Origin: CAYLXX01 sp964387955
GTDB lineage: Bacteria; Patescibacteriota; Microgenomatia; UBA1406; GWC2-37-13
Assembly (NCBI GenBank): GCA_964387955.1
Contig: CAYLXX010000024.1
Location: 1-13,650 of the forward strand
Direction of reading: 5' to 3'
DNA: 13,650 bases
This document shows positions 1 through 7,586 of the stretch, one piece after another (position 1 is the stretch's first letter; every line of letters begins with the position of its first letter). Under the pieces are notes generated by a model, which did not search any database, was not told the origin of the DNA, and worked only from the letters and a program-made list of their open reading frames with translations. The position numbers and the translations under genes were made by a program.

Positions 1-1564
1 TGCCTCCTTTGCCAGCTAAAGCCATCCACAGATAAGATTTTATGGCAGTCATAGGAGTACGAAGTTCATGTGAGGCTACTGAAACGAATTCATCCTTTAA
101 TACATCCAATTGCCTTAAGCGTTGATTGGCTTCCTCTAATTTACTAGTCGCTTGTCTCACTTCCTCTTCAAGAGTAACATTGAATCGTTTAATCTCCTCG
201 TAAGATAATGCATTTTTCACAGCAACTGCTATTTCTGGAGCTAAAATTTTCAATACATTTACATCTGTGCTTGAATAGATTTCACCCGAAAGTTTTTCTC
301 CTAAGAGTATCGCGCCAATAACTTCATTCTCTTCTATTAAAGGCAAAAGCATTGTCACCTCATGCTCACGCATAATGTTTTTTTCCTCAGATTCAGACAT
401 TTCCTCAAAAATCAACATATTATCCTCTGATCGAAGAGCAGTTTTGCGTATAAGATAGCAAATAGCTTGTTCGTTAAATTCCGGATGTTTCTCCTTGCCC
501 GTTTCCTTTACCCAGATAATTGAGGAGTTACGTATCAGAACTAAGATGCCAGAAGATATACTCATTTGAGCGGTTATTGTGTCGAGTATCTCCTGGGTAA
601 GTTCAGTCAAAATAATGTTCGTTGACATAATACGACTAAGCGAGCTCAGAAGCTCCTGAGTGTCGTATCTATCTTTGTAGAAAATATGATTTGTGACCTT
701 TTCAAATAAAATTCTCAATGGTTGAAAGAGGAATATACCTAAGAAAATTAAGCTTACCCATAAAATTAAATTACTTGCATTAATCGGCAATTCAGTTACA
801 TAGGTTCCTACAGCAAAGATAATTATGCTATAGACTAATCCCGACACAATTATTACGAACGAGTAAGATATGCTTCTTACGATAATGGGCCGTATATCTA
901 AAAATTTATGTTTGATAATTGCGTAAGCAATGAAGCTCACTAAAATTAAACTAAATAATGGACCGAGCACAACAAGGGTAGTTAGTTTGAAAAGTACAAC
1001 GAATATGAAATTCGTTACCGTACCTAATAGGAAAGTCAGAGTCATGCCGAGAATGAGTATTCTTACCTGTACCTTCTCTATACCAATTGTAGTTCTCTGT
1101 TTTCTTATCAATGTCCATACTGAAAGCAACAAGAAAAGCAGTACATTAGTTGCAAAAAGCGCCATACCTGGTCCTGGTATAGGAGTAGCTACTCCATCTT
1201 TAATCTCAATACTTTTAAAAACCAAAGGAGTCAGAGATATAAGCTGAATGAATGAAACGAACGTGAACATCACGACAAGCCATCCTCTAGATAAAGTAAT
1301 CTTTTTGTCAGGAAAAGCAACAGTAAAAAGATAGATCGTAGGAAACATTGTTCCTGTTATAGCCATAATAATTCTTATCCAAAATAACGTGCCCGCAGGA
1401 GGTGAAGGAAGTAATGATATATAATTAGTGATCGCCCACGCCGCTATTATAAGTGTCAAGATTAGAAATAGTCTGTTGGTTGCACTTCTAGGATTCTTTC
1501 TGTAAGCCACAATGCCAAGAAACAGATTACAAATCACACTTACAATAGTAATCAAGAGCAGCAT
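1..1564 (-). CDS. Membrane sensor histidine kinase (7TM-GAF-HisKA), 3' end cut by window edge
   Basis: I read this frame by hand on the minus strand: it is open for 521 codons from an ATG at 1564-1562 to the window edge. Residues 1 to about 215 form a string of hydrophobic helices ending in AYAIIKHKFLDIR, a signature of the N-terminal 7TM region of some histidine kinases. Two more hydrophobic stretches follow (about 225-280). Residues about 295-455 look like a GAF sensor domain, then a charged coiled coil (455-485). The HisKA dimerisation box SHELRTP gives the phospho-accepting His at residue 499. The ATPase domain lies outside the window. The protein would sense a membrane or cytosolic cue and phosphorylate a response regulator; the lone receiver at 4937-5317 is a possible but unproven partner. 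The start is supported by a promoter whose -10 ends 6 nt upstream. It is divergent from the nitroreductase gene. Confidence 0.9.
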   Translation of the reverse strand, partial: MLLLITIVSVICNLFLGIVAYRKNPRSATNRLFLILTLIIAAWAITNYISLLPSPPAGTLFWIRIIMAITGTMFPTIYLFTVAFPDKKITLSRGWLVVMFTFVSFIQLISLTPLVFKSIEIKDGVATPIPGPGMALFATNVLLFLLLSVWTLIRKQRTTIGIEKVQVRILILGMTLTFLLGTVTNFIFVVLFKLTTLVVLGPLFSLILVSFIAYAIIKHKFLDIRPIIVRSISYSFVIIVSGLVYSIIIFAVGTYVTELPINASNLILWVSLIFLGIFLFQPLRILFEKVTNHIFYKDRYDTQELLSSLSRIMSTNIILTELTQEILDTITAQMSISSGILVLIRNSSIIWVKETGKEKHPEFNEQAICYLIRKTALRSEDNMLIFEEMSESEEKNIMREHEVTMLLPLIEENEVIGAILLGEKLSGEIYSSTDVNVLKILAPEIAVAVKNALSYEEIKRFNVTLEEEVRQATSKLEEANQRLRQLDVLKDEFVSVASHELRTPMTAIKSYLWMALAGKGG

Positions 1565-1570
1565 ATTTTT

Positions 1571-1599
1571 AATGTACCAGGAATAAAGATGGTTTACAA
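1571..1599 (-). promoter_or_regulatory. Promoter of the histidine kinase gene (leaderless)
   Basis: On the minus strand TTGTAA (plus 1594-1599) is followed after 17 nt by TACATT (plus 1571-1576), preceded by TG one base upstream, an extended -10. The -10 ends 6 nt before the ATG at 1564, so transcription should begin at or next to the start codon. No Shine-Dalgarno sequence is visible. Confidence 0.55.
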
Positions 1600-1621
1600 C
1601 TTATAGAGATGTGCCTAAATG

Positions 1622-1630
1622 TGATACAAT
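1622..1630 (+). promoter_or_regulatory. Extended -10 promoter of the nitroreductase-like gene
   Basis: TGATACAAT reads as an extended -10 element (TG, one base, TACAAT). No good -35 is visible about 17 nt upstream. The predicted transcript start (about 1637) is some 6 nt before the ATG at 1643, and there is no Shine-Dalgarno sequence. It faces away from the kinase promoter in the same 78-bp gap. Confidence 0.5.
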
Positions 1631-1642
1631 ACTCTTCAGATT

Positions 1643-2788
1643 ATGGGTAAAGAAAAACAAACCAGGTTTGGGACTATTAATGAAGTAGATATTAAGCAGG
1701 GCGATAACTATACAGCTTGGAAAATAACTCGCCTTCAACAGGATCAATTTAATGCCTTGGATTCACACGATCAACTTACCTATCTCGCTCATTGCGCTCA
1801 TCTCGCACCAAGTAGTCATAATACACAACCTTGGAGATTCACTCTAAATACGGACGAACGTGCAATTGATGTACATATAGATAAAAGTAGAGTTTTACCT
1901 GCATCAGACGTTAAAGGAAGACAAGCAACAATAAGTATTGGCTGCGCAATCGCCAATCTCACTACTGCATCTCAATATTTTGGTCTCCAGCCAAACATCG
2001 AGTATATGAATATCGATCCCGAGCTACTTAAACCATCGAGTCAAACATTTAACGATCTCCATTTGAGTCATATATCTTTTCAAGCGGGAACAACTTCTAC
2101 TAATAGGGAAACCTTTGAGGCAATTTTCACAAGAAGAGTAAATCGAAGTAAATATGATTTGAGTCGAACCATTAACCCAACAATACTCGAAGACTTAACA
2201 ACAATAGCAAATGAAAATGGAACTAACGTAAAATTATTGGACCATACTACGCTTAAAAATCGGATGAGCATTGCCGCTATCGCGGAACTTCAATATCAAG
2301 CTGATTCGATTGTTGTAAATAGTGATACTTTCGGACATGAATTAGGAGACTGGCTACTACCCAACGATACTGACTCCTACTTAGGAATGCCGGGCGATAC
2401 CTTTGGATTACCCGATGCCTTAGCCACCGAGTTTCATGATGGGCTACTAAAAGGTAACCTTAAAGGTGATTATAAAGCAGCTTTTCCAAAGGGAGACAAA
2501 GAGGGTATTGAATCATCTCCACTACTTGGAATTATCACCATTACATCAGATACTCCTGAGGAATGGATTAGAGCGGGACAAACTCTTGGGGGCATTGCCT
2601 TATTTTTAGAAAAAAATGGATTAGCTATGGCCGTTAATGCTGCTTTAGCTGAAGTAAGGATGGTAAGAAGCGCGTTAAAACCATTTCTAGATAATAGACA
2701 TCCCGCAATCATCTTTCGAGCTGGATATACAAACGAATATAAACCCCATTCTCCTCGTCTACCATTAGAAAACGTAACAAAGTCCTAA
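1643..2788 (+). CDS. Acg-like nitroreductase-family flavoprotein
   Basis: A 381-residue protein of the nitroreductase fold, closest in pattern to the Acg (Rv2032-like) branch. The FMN-phosphate-binding segment LAPSSHNTQPW lies at about 54-64, followed by DKSRVLPASD (80-89) and a helix rich in small residues (about 95-110). The C-terminal part (about 310-370) has the family's G-x2-L-x-L-x2-NGLA helix and ends in an IIFRAGY strand. Members use reduced flavin for redox chemistry; Acg-type proteins often lack classical nitroreductase activity, so the substrate cannot be named. The first 30 residues are polar and lie before the fold. In mycobacteria Rv1355c-type proteins fuse a ThiF domain to a nitroreductase domain; here the two are separate convergent genes that meet at their stop codons, which suggests a shared pathway. 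The start fits the extended -10 just upstream. Confidence 0.8.
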   Translation: MGKEKQTRFGTINEVDIKQGDNYTAWKITRLQQDQFNALDSHDQLTYLAHCAHLAPSSHNTQPWRFTLNTDERAIDVHIDKSRVLPASDVKGRQATISIGCAIANLTTASQYFGLQPNIEYMNIDPELLKPSSQTFNDLHLSHISFQAGTTSTNRETFEAIFTRRVNRSKYDLSRTINPTILEDLTTIANENGTNVKLLDHTTLKNRMSIAAIAELQYQADSIVVNSDTFGHELGDWLLPNDTDSYLGMPGDTFGLPDALATEFHDGLLKGNLKGDYKAAFPKGDKEGIESSPLLGIITITSDTPEEWIRAGQTLGGIALFLEKNGLAMAVNAALAEVRMVRSALKPFLDNRHPAIIFRAGYTNEYKPHSPRLPLENVTKS

Positions 2789-4062
2789 ACTCTTTCCCCA
2801 AACTCTTGCACTTCCAACGTACGCTTATCAACGATAAAACGTTCAGGAAAATTGTGTCCAAGAGCAGTCCGCGCAATCACCTCTGTAACAAATCCCCCAG
2901 CAGTAGCGGCTGTTGAACCAAGTTGAGGAACACTGACAAAAGGCTTGAGTAGTTCATCTGTGATGATTTTACCAAATTCTCCACGTCTGTATTCATTTCC
3001 TAATAAGCCGTCTGCAAATCTAAAAAATGCCTCTTTTTTATCTACCGTTCTATCATCGTTGGCTACTCTTTGTCTTTCATATACATCTTCATCTGCAATA
3101 CCATACGCTAGAGTTGCTGAGGGATCAACATCAAAAGGACGCACATCAACTTGTATCGCCGATCCTGCATCGGTTGCCATTATTACTCTTTTTCCCAGTT
3201 GACGCGCACGTTCTCTTATCATAACTTTTACATTCGGATTATCCGTTTCCTCAACTACAAAGTCGGCCGCCGGTTCTACTCTGTTGCCAACCAAAAACGA
3301 ATCAAGGTTGGTATTATTTATGCCTTCATAATAAGCCCAGATCTGCATAAAGGGATCAATTCCATGTATTTGTTCTGCTGTGCTTATGGCTTTATTCTTT
3401 GTGCCGAAAGCTGTAATAATACCCCTTTGCGCTAACTCTTCACGACTATTGTTTGAATAGACAACATCTCTATAAGTGAGTCTTACTCTATTAGCGTTTG
3501 AAAGCTTGTATACATTGGGGTCTGCTATTTTAAGTTTGAGTGGTCGAATGTCCTGAGCTATGATGTGGGCTATATTATTGCCTACACTCGCACCAGCGAC
3601 AGCAACAACAAGGTTTTCAAAAATGTCTCTGACATCTTCCCATTCTTTTGAGAAATTTGGATCTTCATAAAGCCTAGAATTACTTGTCACCAAAGCCAAA
3701 CGGTGAAAGGCAGGATTTGCATAATGGACTGTATCTCCACTCGAGGAATACTGTGCATAATATCCATACTTTCTATCATCGCCTTCTGCATCGACTAGAT
3801 CTTCATACAGGGCAATTTCTTTATCTAATTCTTTTCTTAATTTAAAACCATTGCCTCTAACCAGCGCCTCATTTAACCCATAAAGAGTAGCCTCAACCAG
3901 TGAAAAATTTCTATCTGGACCTACAGAATCAATCTCTTCTCTTACAATTTGATCTGCTCGAACGAGAGTATGGCGAAGAGGGTAATTCTCGTAATCAAGC
4001 GATAATTTCTCGCCTTCGGTTAAATCTGGTATCTCTGATTGATGTTCAGAAAGTTCACGCAT
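2785..4062 (-). CDS. ThiF/E1-like adenylyltransferase without cysteines
   Basis: A 425-residue protein with a Rossmann-like E1 core. The nucleotide loop AVAGASVGN is at about 154-162, the strand-end Asp in KIADPNVYKL at 181, and the E1 signature SNANR at 188-192. A second conserved segment (about 268-300) carries ETDNPNVK and a long helix. E1-like enzymes adenylate a carboxylate with ATP; many then transfer sulfur or form a thioester through a cysteine. This protein has no cysteine at all, so it has neither a thioester Cys nor a CxxC zinc site, and acyl-adenylate chemistry alone is the likely activity. The N-terminal 150 residues are helical and charged, as in Rv1355c-type ThiF proteins, which pair ThiF with nitroreductase. 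It starts 7 nt after the acyltransferase stop codon, in one operon, without a visible Shine-Dalgarno sequence. Its substrate is unknown. Confidence 0.8.
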   Translation of the reverse strand: MRELSEHQSEIPDLTEGEKLSLDYENYPLRHTLVRADQIVREEIDSVGPDRNFSLVEATLYGLNEALVRGNGFKLRKELDKEIALYEDLVDAEGDDRKYGYYAQYSSSGDTVHYANPAFHRLALVTSNSRLYEDPNFSKEWEDVRDIFENLVVAVAGASVGNNIAHIIAQDIRPLKLKIADPNVYKLSNANRVRLTYRDVVYSNNSREELAQRGIITAFGTKNKAISTAEQIHGIDPFMQIWAYYEGINNTNLDSFLVGNRVEPAADFVVEETDNPNVKVMIRERARQLGKRVIMATDAGSAIQVDVRPFDVDPSATLAYGIADEDVYERQRVANDDRTVDKKEAFFRFADGLLGNEYRRGEFGKIITDELLKPFVSVPQLGSTAATAGGFVTEVIARTALGHNFPERFIVDKRTLEVQEFGERV

Positions 4063-4069
4063 GTGGATA

Positions 4070-4894
4070 TTATATCACTCCAGTCATTTTCCATGGGGCA
4101 ATATATACGGCAGGTTGTTCGTCCAAACCTACCTCAGGCTGCCAATAAGGACTAAATCTATTTCTTATGGACTGGGAATAATCCGATGGACTAGGTATGC
4201 TGCCAGCTACCTCAATAGGTGGAATACCAGCGCTTACCACAAAACTGTGTATTTTGGGAGTAAGGATAAAATAAGGTGTACCAACACCCTCTTTTTTCAT
4301 TATATCGATCGCCTTGGGCCAAAGTTCTCTTAGCACCGTCCTTTTGTAAACCTTAGAATGCATTGCTATACTCATATCAGGGTCTGAAGCAATTGCATCA
4401 AATATTGGATGCAAACTAAATCTACTCAGCTCTCCTGGTATAGTTCCACTCGCTTGATGAGGCCAAACTCCCCCTTCTTCCATATCAAATAATTTAAAAA
4501 CCTCAAGTTGCTCTTCTGGCTTTAGCGAACCCTCTCGACCATCACAAACAACTCGTAAAGTACCTAAAATTACCGATTCGTCATTAATTTTTCCTTTAGC
4601 TACGATCGTATGAGTATTGTCATACTGATCAAATTCGTCGTGAGCCAAATCTTCAATATTACCTCCAGATATACCGTACCTTAGATTGTACGCATAATTG
4701 ACTAGATCGGCAGCCATCTCCCTTTCAAGCGAGCTCGGTTGCGCTACTTCAACACGCAATGAGGTGGAGTCAAAAACTCCTAACTTTCCATCAAATGGTG
4801 CCATCAAGCTATTCCGTAGGAAATCAATTGGCCTGACGCCTAATATATATTCTGAGGCCAAACCGGATACGGAAGACTCCTGCATGACTTTCAT
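4070..4894 (-). CDS. Autoinducer-synthase/N-acyl amino acid synthase-like acyltransferase
   Basis: I place the start at the ATG at 4894 (274 residues), because a longer reading from 5014 would run through the divergent response regulator gene and adds an unrelated hydrophobic tail. The next ATG at 4885 is an alternative. With residue 1 at 4894, DEFDQYDNTHTIVA (86-99) resembles the acidic motif of LuxI/FeeM-like enzymes, GTLRVV (111-116) the GNAT-fold central strand, and GELSRFSLHP (154-163) the E-x-S/R-F motif near the acyl-thioester site. These families transfer an acyl group from a carrier to an amine. Similarity is at motif level only, so the acyl donor and acceptor are unknown, and a general GNAT role remains possible. 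It is the first gene of a two-gene operon with the E1-like gene and is divergent from the response regulator. Confidence 0.6.
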   Translation of the reverse strand: MKVMQESSVSGLASEYILGVRPIDFLRNSLMAPFDGKLGVFDSTSLRVEVAQPSSLEREMAADLVNYAYNLRYGISGGNIEDLAHDEFDQYDNTHTIVAKGKINDESVILGTLRVVCDGREGSLKPEEQLEVFKLFDMEEGGVWPHQASGTIPGELSRFSLHPIFDAIASDPDMSIAMHSKVYKRTVLRELWPKAIDIMKKEGVGTPYFILTPKIHSFVVSAGIPPIEVAGSIPSPSDYSQSIRNRFSPYWQPEVGLDEQPAVYIAPWKMTGVI

Positions 4895-4900
4895 AATTTT

Positions 4901-4906
4901 ATTATC
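4901..4906 (-). promoter_or_regulatory. -10 element of the acyltransferase/E1-like operon
   Basis: GATAAT on the minus strand ends 6 nt before the ATG at 4894, the same geometry as the kinase and ATPase-operon promoters. No clear -35 is seen 17 nt upstream in the very AT-rich gap. This site supports the 4894 start and a leaderless transcript. Confidence 0.4.
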
Positions 4907-4920
4907 TAATTTACTAGTAG

Positions 4921-4926
4921 TATAGT
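4921..4926 (+). promoter_or_regulatory. Candidate -10 element of the response regulator gene
   Basis: TATAGT lies 10 nt before the ATG at 4937, inside the 42-bp gap shared with the divergent acyltransferase gene. No convincing -35 is visible and neighbouring TATA-like hexamers are alternatives. There is no Shine-Dalgarno sequence. Confidence 0.35.
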
Positions 4927-4936
4927 ATATATTAAT

Positions 4937-5317
4937 ATGGCTCAAAAAATACTCATAGTCGATGATGATGATTATACAAGAGATCTCTACGTTGAACTTC
5001 TCAACGAACAACATTATGAAGTTGACGTGGCCGCAGATGGCGAAGAAGGCCTCAATAAAATTCTCAATGGTGCGTATGATCTTATACTTCTTGACGTTAT
5101 GATGCCTCGATTAGATGGATTAGCAGTACTACGTAAACTGCAAGGTTCTATGCCTAAATGCCCGATCATACTTTTAACCAACTTGGATCATCAGCCGATA
5201 CGTGAAGAGGGTTTTAAACTCGGTGCTCAGGGATATCTTATTAAGGCAGATTTTACGCCTCAAGCTCTACTTGAACGAATTATGTTTTACCTGGATAAAA
5301 GCCAGAAAACGCTTTGA
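4937..5317 (+). CDS. Single-domain response regulator (CheY-like receiver)
   Basis: A 126-residue receiver domain and nothing else. The acidic pocket is in ILIVDDDDYTR (Asp9 and Asp10), the phospho-acceptor is Asp53 in LILLDVMMP, the switch Thr is 81 in ILLTN and the conserved Lys is 103 in LIKAD. The full alpha/beta receiver pattern is intact and no output domain follows, so it should act by protein contact, as CheY or Spo0F do, or as a phosphorelay step. The histidine kinase at the left edge is a plausible donor: the two flank the nitroreductase, E1-like and acyltransferase genes. Its TGA stop is overlapped by the -35 of the next gene. Confidence 0.92.
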   Translation: MAQKILIVDDDDYTRDLYVELLNEQHYEVDVAADGEEGLNKILNGAYDLILLDVMMPRLDGLAVLRKLQGSMPKCPIILLTNLDHQPIREEGFKLGAQGYLIKADFTPQALLERIMFYLDKSQKTL

Positions 5318-5342
5318 CAAAGAGCCTTCGGCCGCATACAAT
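5314..5342 (+). promoter_or_regulatory. Strong sigma-70-type promoter for the O-antigen ligase-like gene
   Basis: A perfect TTGACA (5314-5319), a 17-nt spacer and TACAAT (5337-5342). The predicted start is near 5349, leaving a leader of about 9 nt before the ATG at 5358 with no Shine-Dalgarno sequence. The -35 box contains the TGA stop of the response regulator gene, so the two genes need not share a transcript. Confidence 0.75.
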
Positions 5343-5357
5343 TGATATATTCTCTGT

Positions 5358-7283
5358 ATGGAAAATCAATCTCCTTTTGGGTTAATAAAGTCGTATATTC
5401 TTGCATTTACTGCCTTTTTTTTGCCGCTTTTTTTCCTGCCGATTACGCAGGAGTTCTTCGTGACTAACAAATTTTATCTTCTCAACCTGATAGCGATTCT
5501 TCTCATGATAATTTCGGCTATTGAAATATTCATCACCGGCCGCCTACAGTGGAAAAAAAATATTATCGATATACAGCTTGTAGTTCTTATGATTGCAACA
5601 GCTATTTCGACTTTTCTTATCACGCCCAATCACGTACAAGCTCTTATTAACCCCTACTTTAGCCTCTTTACCCTATTTGCTCTGGCTGTTTTTTATATCC
5701 AAGCTCTAAAAAGCGATACGTATCAAACGATTATCATTCCGCTTCTTGCGGCCTCGGTGGTGAGTGGCTTACTGACACTCATTATGTATCTTTTTAATCC
5801 GTTTCAATCTCTCAATCTGCCTTTTGCATTGCAGTTTCTTAAAAGTTCCTCTTTTTCGGCTGTAGGCACGCCGATTGATTTAGCTGTTTTCATGGGTTTT
5901 TGTATAATTCTGACACTTAATTTATTGTTTGGACGAGCCAAAAACAACATATTTTATTTACTTATTCTTCTTTTAAATATAGCAGCCTTGATCACGACTG
6001 GATACTTTATTTTCAAAAACCAACTTCTTATATCTTTACCGCCCGTGAGATTGTCCTGGTTCGCGGCTATTGAAACGTTGAAAAATCCCGTAACTGCCTT
6101 TTTTGGGGCCGGAATAGATAATTTCTCTGTTATGTTTACACAAATCAAAGATCTCGCCTACAATCAAAGCCCGCAATGGCAAATCACCAGCTTCATGGTA
6201 TCGCGATCCACATTACTTCATATTTTGACAGAAACCGGTTTGGTCGGATTTGCGGCCACAATCCTCATTATGTTTAATGGGTTGAAAGCTTATTTCTCAG
6301 GTGAAAAAAATGGCCTCATTGCTCCTTTTATATATATGATTGTCGTGTTTATTATGCTTCCGCCGTCATTTATTAACTTCTTCTTATTTTTTGTGGCACT
6401 CAGCTTTATACCCATACCTGATACTGTTGGTAAACCTACAATAAATATTCGTTGGGCTCCAATTTTGGCAGTGGTAATGGTTGGTTTTGCACTATTTTCT
6501 CTCTATTTTTTTGGTCAAAAATATCTGGCCGATTTCTATATGCGCAAGTCTACCGAAGGCATGGTAAAAAATGATCTTCGTGAGCTTTACGACGGTCAGA
6601 GAATGGCTATAAAACTTAATCCCTCCATGGAGTCTTACCATATTGCGTTTTCCCAGACTAATGCCTTTTTAGCCCGCAATGTAGCCAATAAAAATACACA
6701 GCCAAATGCCTCAATTTCTGGCCAGTTGAGTGACAAAGATAAACAATTAGTTACTCAAACAATCCAGGCTGCCATTGCTGAGGCTAAATTCGCTGTGGCG
6801 CTGAATCCTCGGAAAGCGATCTACTGGGATAATCTTGCCTCAATCTACAAGAGTATTATTAATGTTGCTCAAGAGGCCGACGCCTGGACAATCTCAGCCT
6901 ATCAGCGAGCAATTGAGCTTGATCCCAATAATCCCACCTACCGGCTAAGCTTAGGCGGCGTCTATTTTTCACTTGGTAACTACGATGACGCTCAAATTCT
7001 GTTTAAACAAGCAGTCGCTCTCAAACCCAACTGGTCAAATGCCCATTATAATCTTGCTTGGACTGCCTATTATAAAAAAGATTACCAATCGGCCATATCA
7101 GAGATGAGTCAAGTATTAACGCTGACAGATCCTGATAAAAATAAGGGAGATTACGAAAAAGCCCAGAAAGAACTGACACAGTTTAAAACTGATTCGGCCA
7201 ATGTAGCAGGAGCCAGTACCATGCGCATTATTTCGCCTACACCATCGGCCGCGCCTCAAGGCTTTCCAAGTCCTACTCCCTGA
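5358..7283 (+). CDS. O-antigen ligase/polymerase-like membrane protein with C-terminal TPRs
   Basis: A 641-residue protein. The first 390 residues are a series of hydrophobic helices (roughly 10-12). Between them lies a hydrophilic stretch with GAGIDNF at about 252 and LLHILTETGLVGF at about 287-299, typical of the Wzy_C/O-antigen ligase family, where the large outer loop meets a late helix. Residues about 480-600 form tetratricopeptide repeats (for example AYQRAIELDPNNPTYRLSLG and the following NYDDAQ and NAHYNLAW repeats). The tail after 605 is rich in Ser, Pro and Ala. Such proteins join or polymerise lipid-linked glycans at the outer membrane face; TPRs may bind partners or glycan. The acceptor cannot be told. 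It has its own strong promoter. Its last 28 nt overlap the 3' end of the epsilon-like gene on the other strand. Confidence 0.8.
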   Translation: MENQSPFGLIKSYILAFTAFFLPLFFLPITQEFFVTNKFYLLNLIAILLMIISAIEIFITGRLQWKKNIIDIQLVVLMIATAISTFLITPNHVQALINPYFSLFTLFALAVFYIQALKSDTYQTIIIPLLAASVVSGLLTLIMYLFNPFQSLNLPFALQFLKSSSFSAVGTPIDLAVFMGFCIILTLNLLFGRAKNNIFYLLILLLNIAALITTGYFIFKNQLLISLPPVRLSWFAAIETLKNPVTAFFGAGIDNFSVMFTQIKDLAYNQSPQWQITSFMVSRSTLLHILTETGLVGFAATILIMFNGLKAYFSGEKNGLIAPFIYMIVVFIMLPPSFINFFLFFVALSFIPIPDTVGKPTINIRWAPILAVVMVGFALFSLYFFGQKYLADFYMRKSTEGMVKNDLRELYDGQRMAIKLNPSMESYHIAFSQTNAFLARNVANKNTQPNASISGQLSDKDKQLVTQTIQAAIAEAKFAVALNPRKAIYWDNLASIYKSIINVAQEADAWTISAYQRAIELDPNNPTYRLSLGGVYFSLGNYDDAQILFKQAVALKPNWSNAHYNLAWTAYYKKDYQSAISEMSQVLTLTDPDKNKGDYEKAQKELTQFKTDSANVAGASTMRIISPTPSAAPQGFPSPTP

Positions 7284-7585
7284 GGAAAAGGCGCGGGAAT
7301 GACTTCGGCAGTAACATTTTCTTTTATCCCGACGAACACCCAGACTTTATTCTCATAGACTTTCATAATAGCTTCTTCGATAGGTATTTCCCTCTTTTGA
7401 CCATTAAGCTCAACTATCGTCACTTTATCTTTGATGATCGAGACAAAGTTTGTGTGAAGTGGAAGCACGTCAAACGAGCCCTTATCATTTCTGCCTGTGA
7501 TGGCTCGAACTTTTCCCTCAAAAATGACGCGCTCCGGATGTATCACCAAAACATTCAATTCTTTGTTGGAAAGTTGGTCTGCCAT
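7256..7585 (-). CDS. atpC: F1-like ATPase epsilon subunit, N-terminal domain only
   Basis: A 109-residue protein with the epsilon beta-sandwich: ELNVLVIHPERVIFEGKV (9-26), the family loop GSFDVLPLHTNFVSII (36-51), and the closing strands VYENKVWVFVGI (76-87). Bacterial epsilon subunits are commonly about 130-140 residues, with a C-terminal helical hairpin that inhibits ATP hydrolysis. That hairpin is absent; after residue 95 there is only a short Pro/Gly-rich tail. The protein should bind gamma and the c-like ring loop but not inhibit through the C-terminal domain. It begins one base after the beta stop (TAATATG) and is the last gene of the operon. The 3' end overlaps the convergent ligase-like gene by 28 nt; no terminator hairpin is visible there. 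Confidence 0.85.
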   Translation of the reverse strand: MADQLSNKELNVLVIHPERVIFEGKVRAITGRNDKGSFDVLPLHTNFVSIIKDKVTIVELNGQKREIPIEEAIMKVYENKVWVFVGIKENVTAEVIPAPFPQGVGLGKP

Positions 7586-7586
7586 A

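Noticed and set aside
930..1247. Plus-strand frame of 105 codons
   Set aside because: It lies antisense to the membrane helices of the histidine kinase frame, which has clear domain motifs and is open throughout.
2945..3435. Three overlapping plus-strand frames of 65-94 codons
   Set aside because: All are shadows of the E1-like gene on the minus strand and show no recognisable motif.
4895..5014. Longer acyltransferase frame starting at 5014
   Set aside because: The extra 40 residues are antisense to the response regulator and its promoter gap, have an unrelated Ile-rich composition, and the -10 at 4901-4906 supports 4894.
5318..5336. GCCTTCGGC as a terminator hairpin after the response regulator
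   Set aside because: The stem is only 3 bp, has no T-run, and lies inside a strong promoter spacer.
5315..7283. Recoded TGA as glycine, as in Gracilibacteria/SR1
   Set aside because: TGA ends the response regulator, the ligase-like gene and epsilon at natural family or neighbour boundaries, and no gene needs in-frame TGA to be read.
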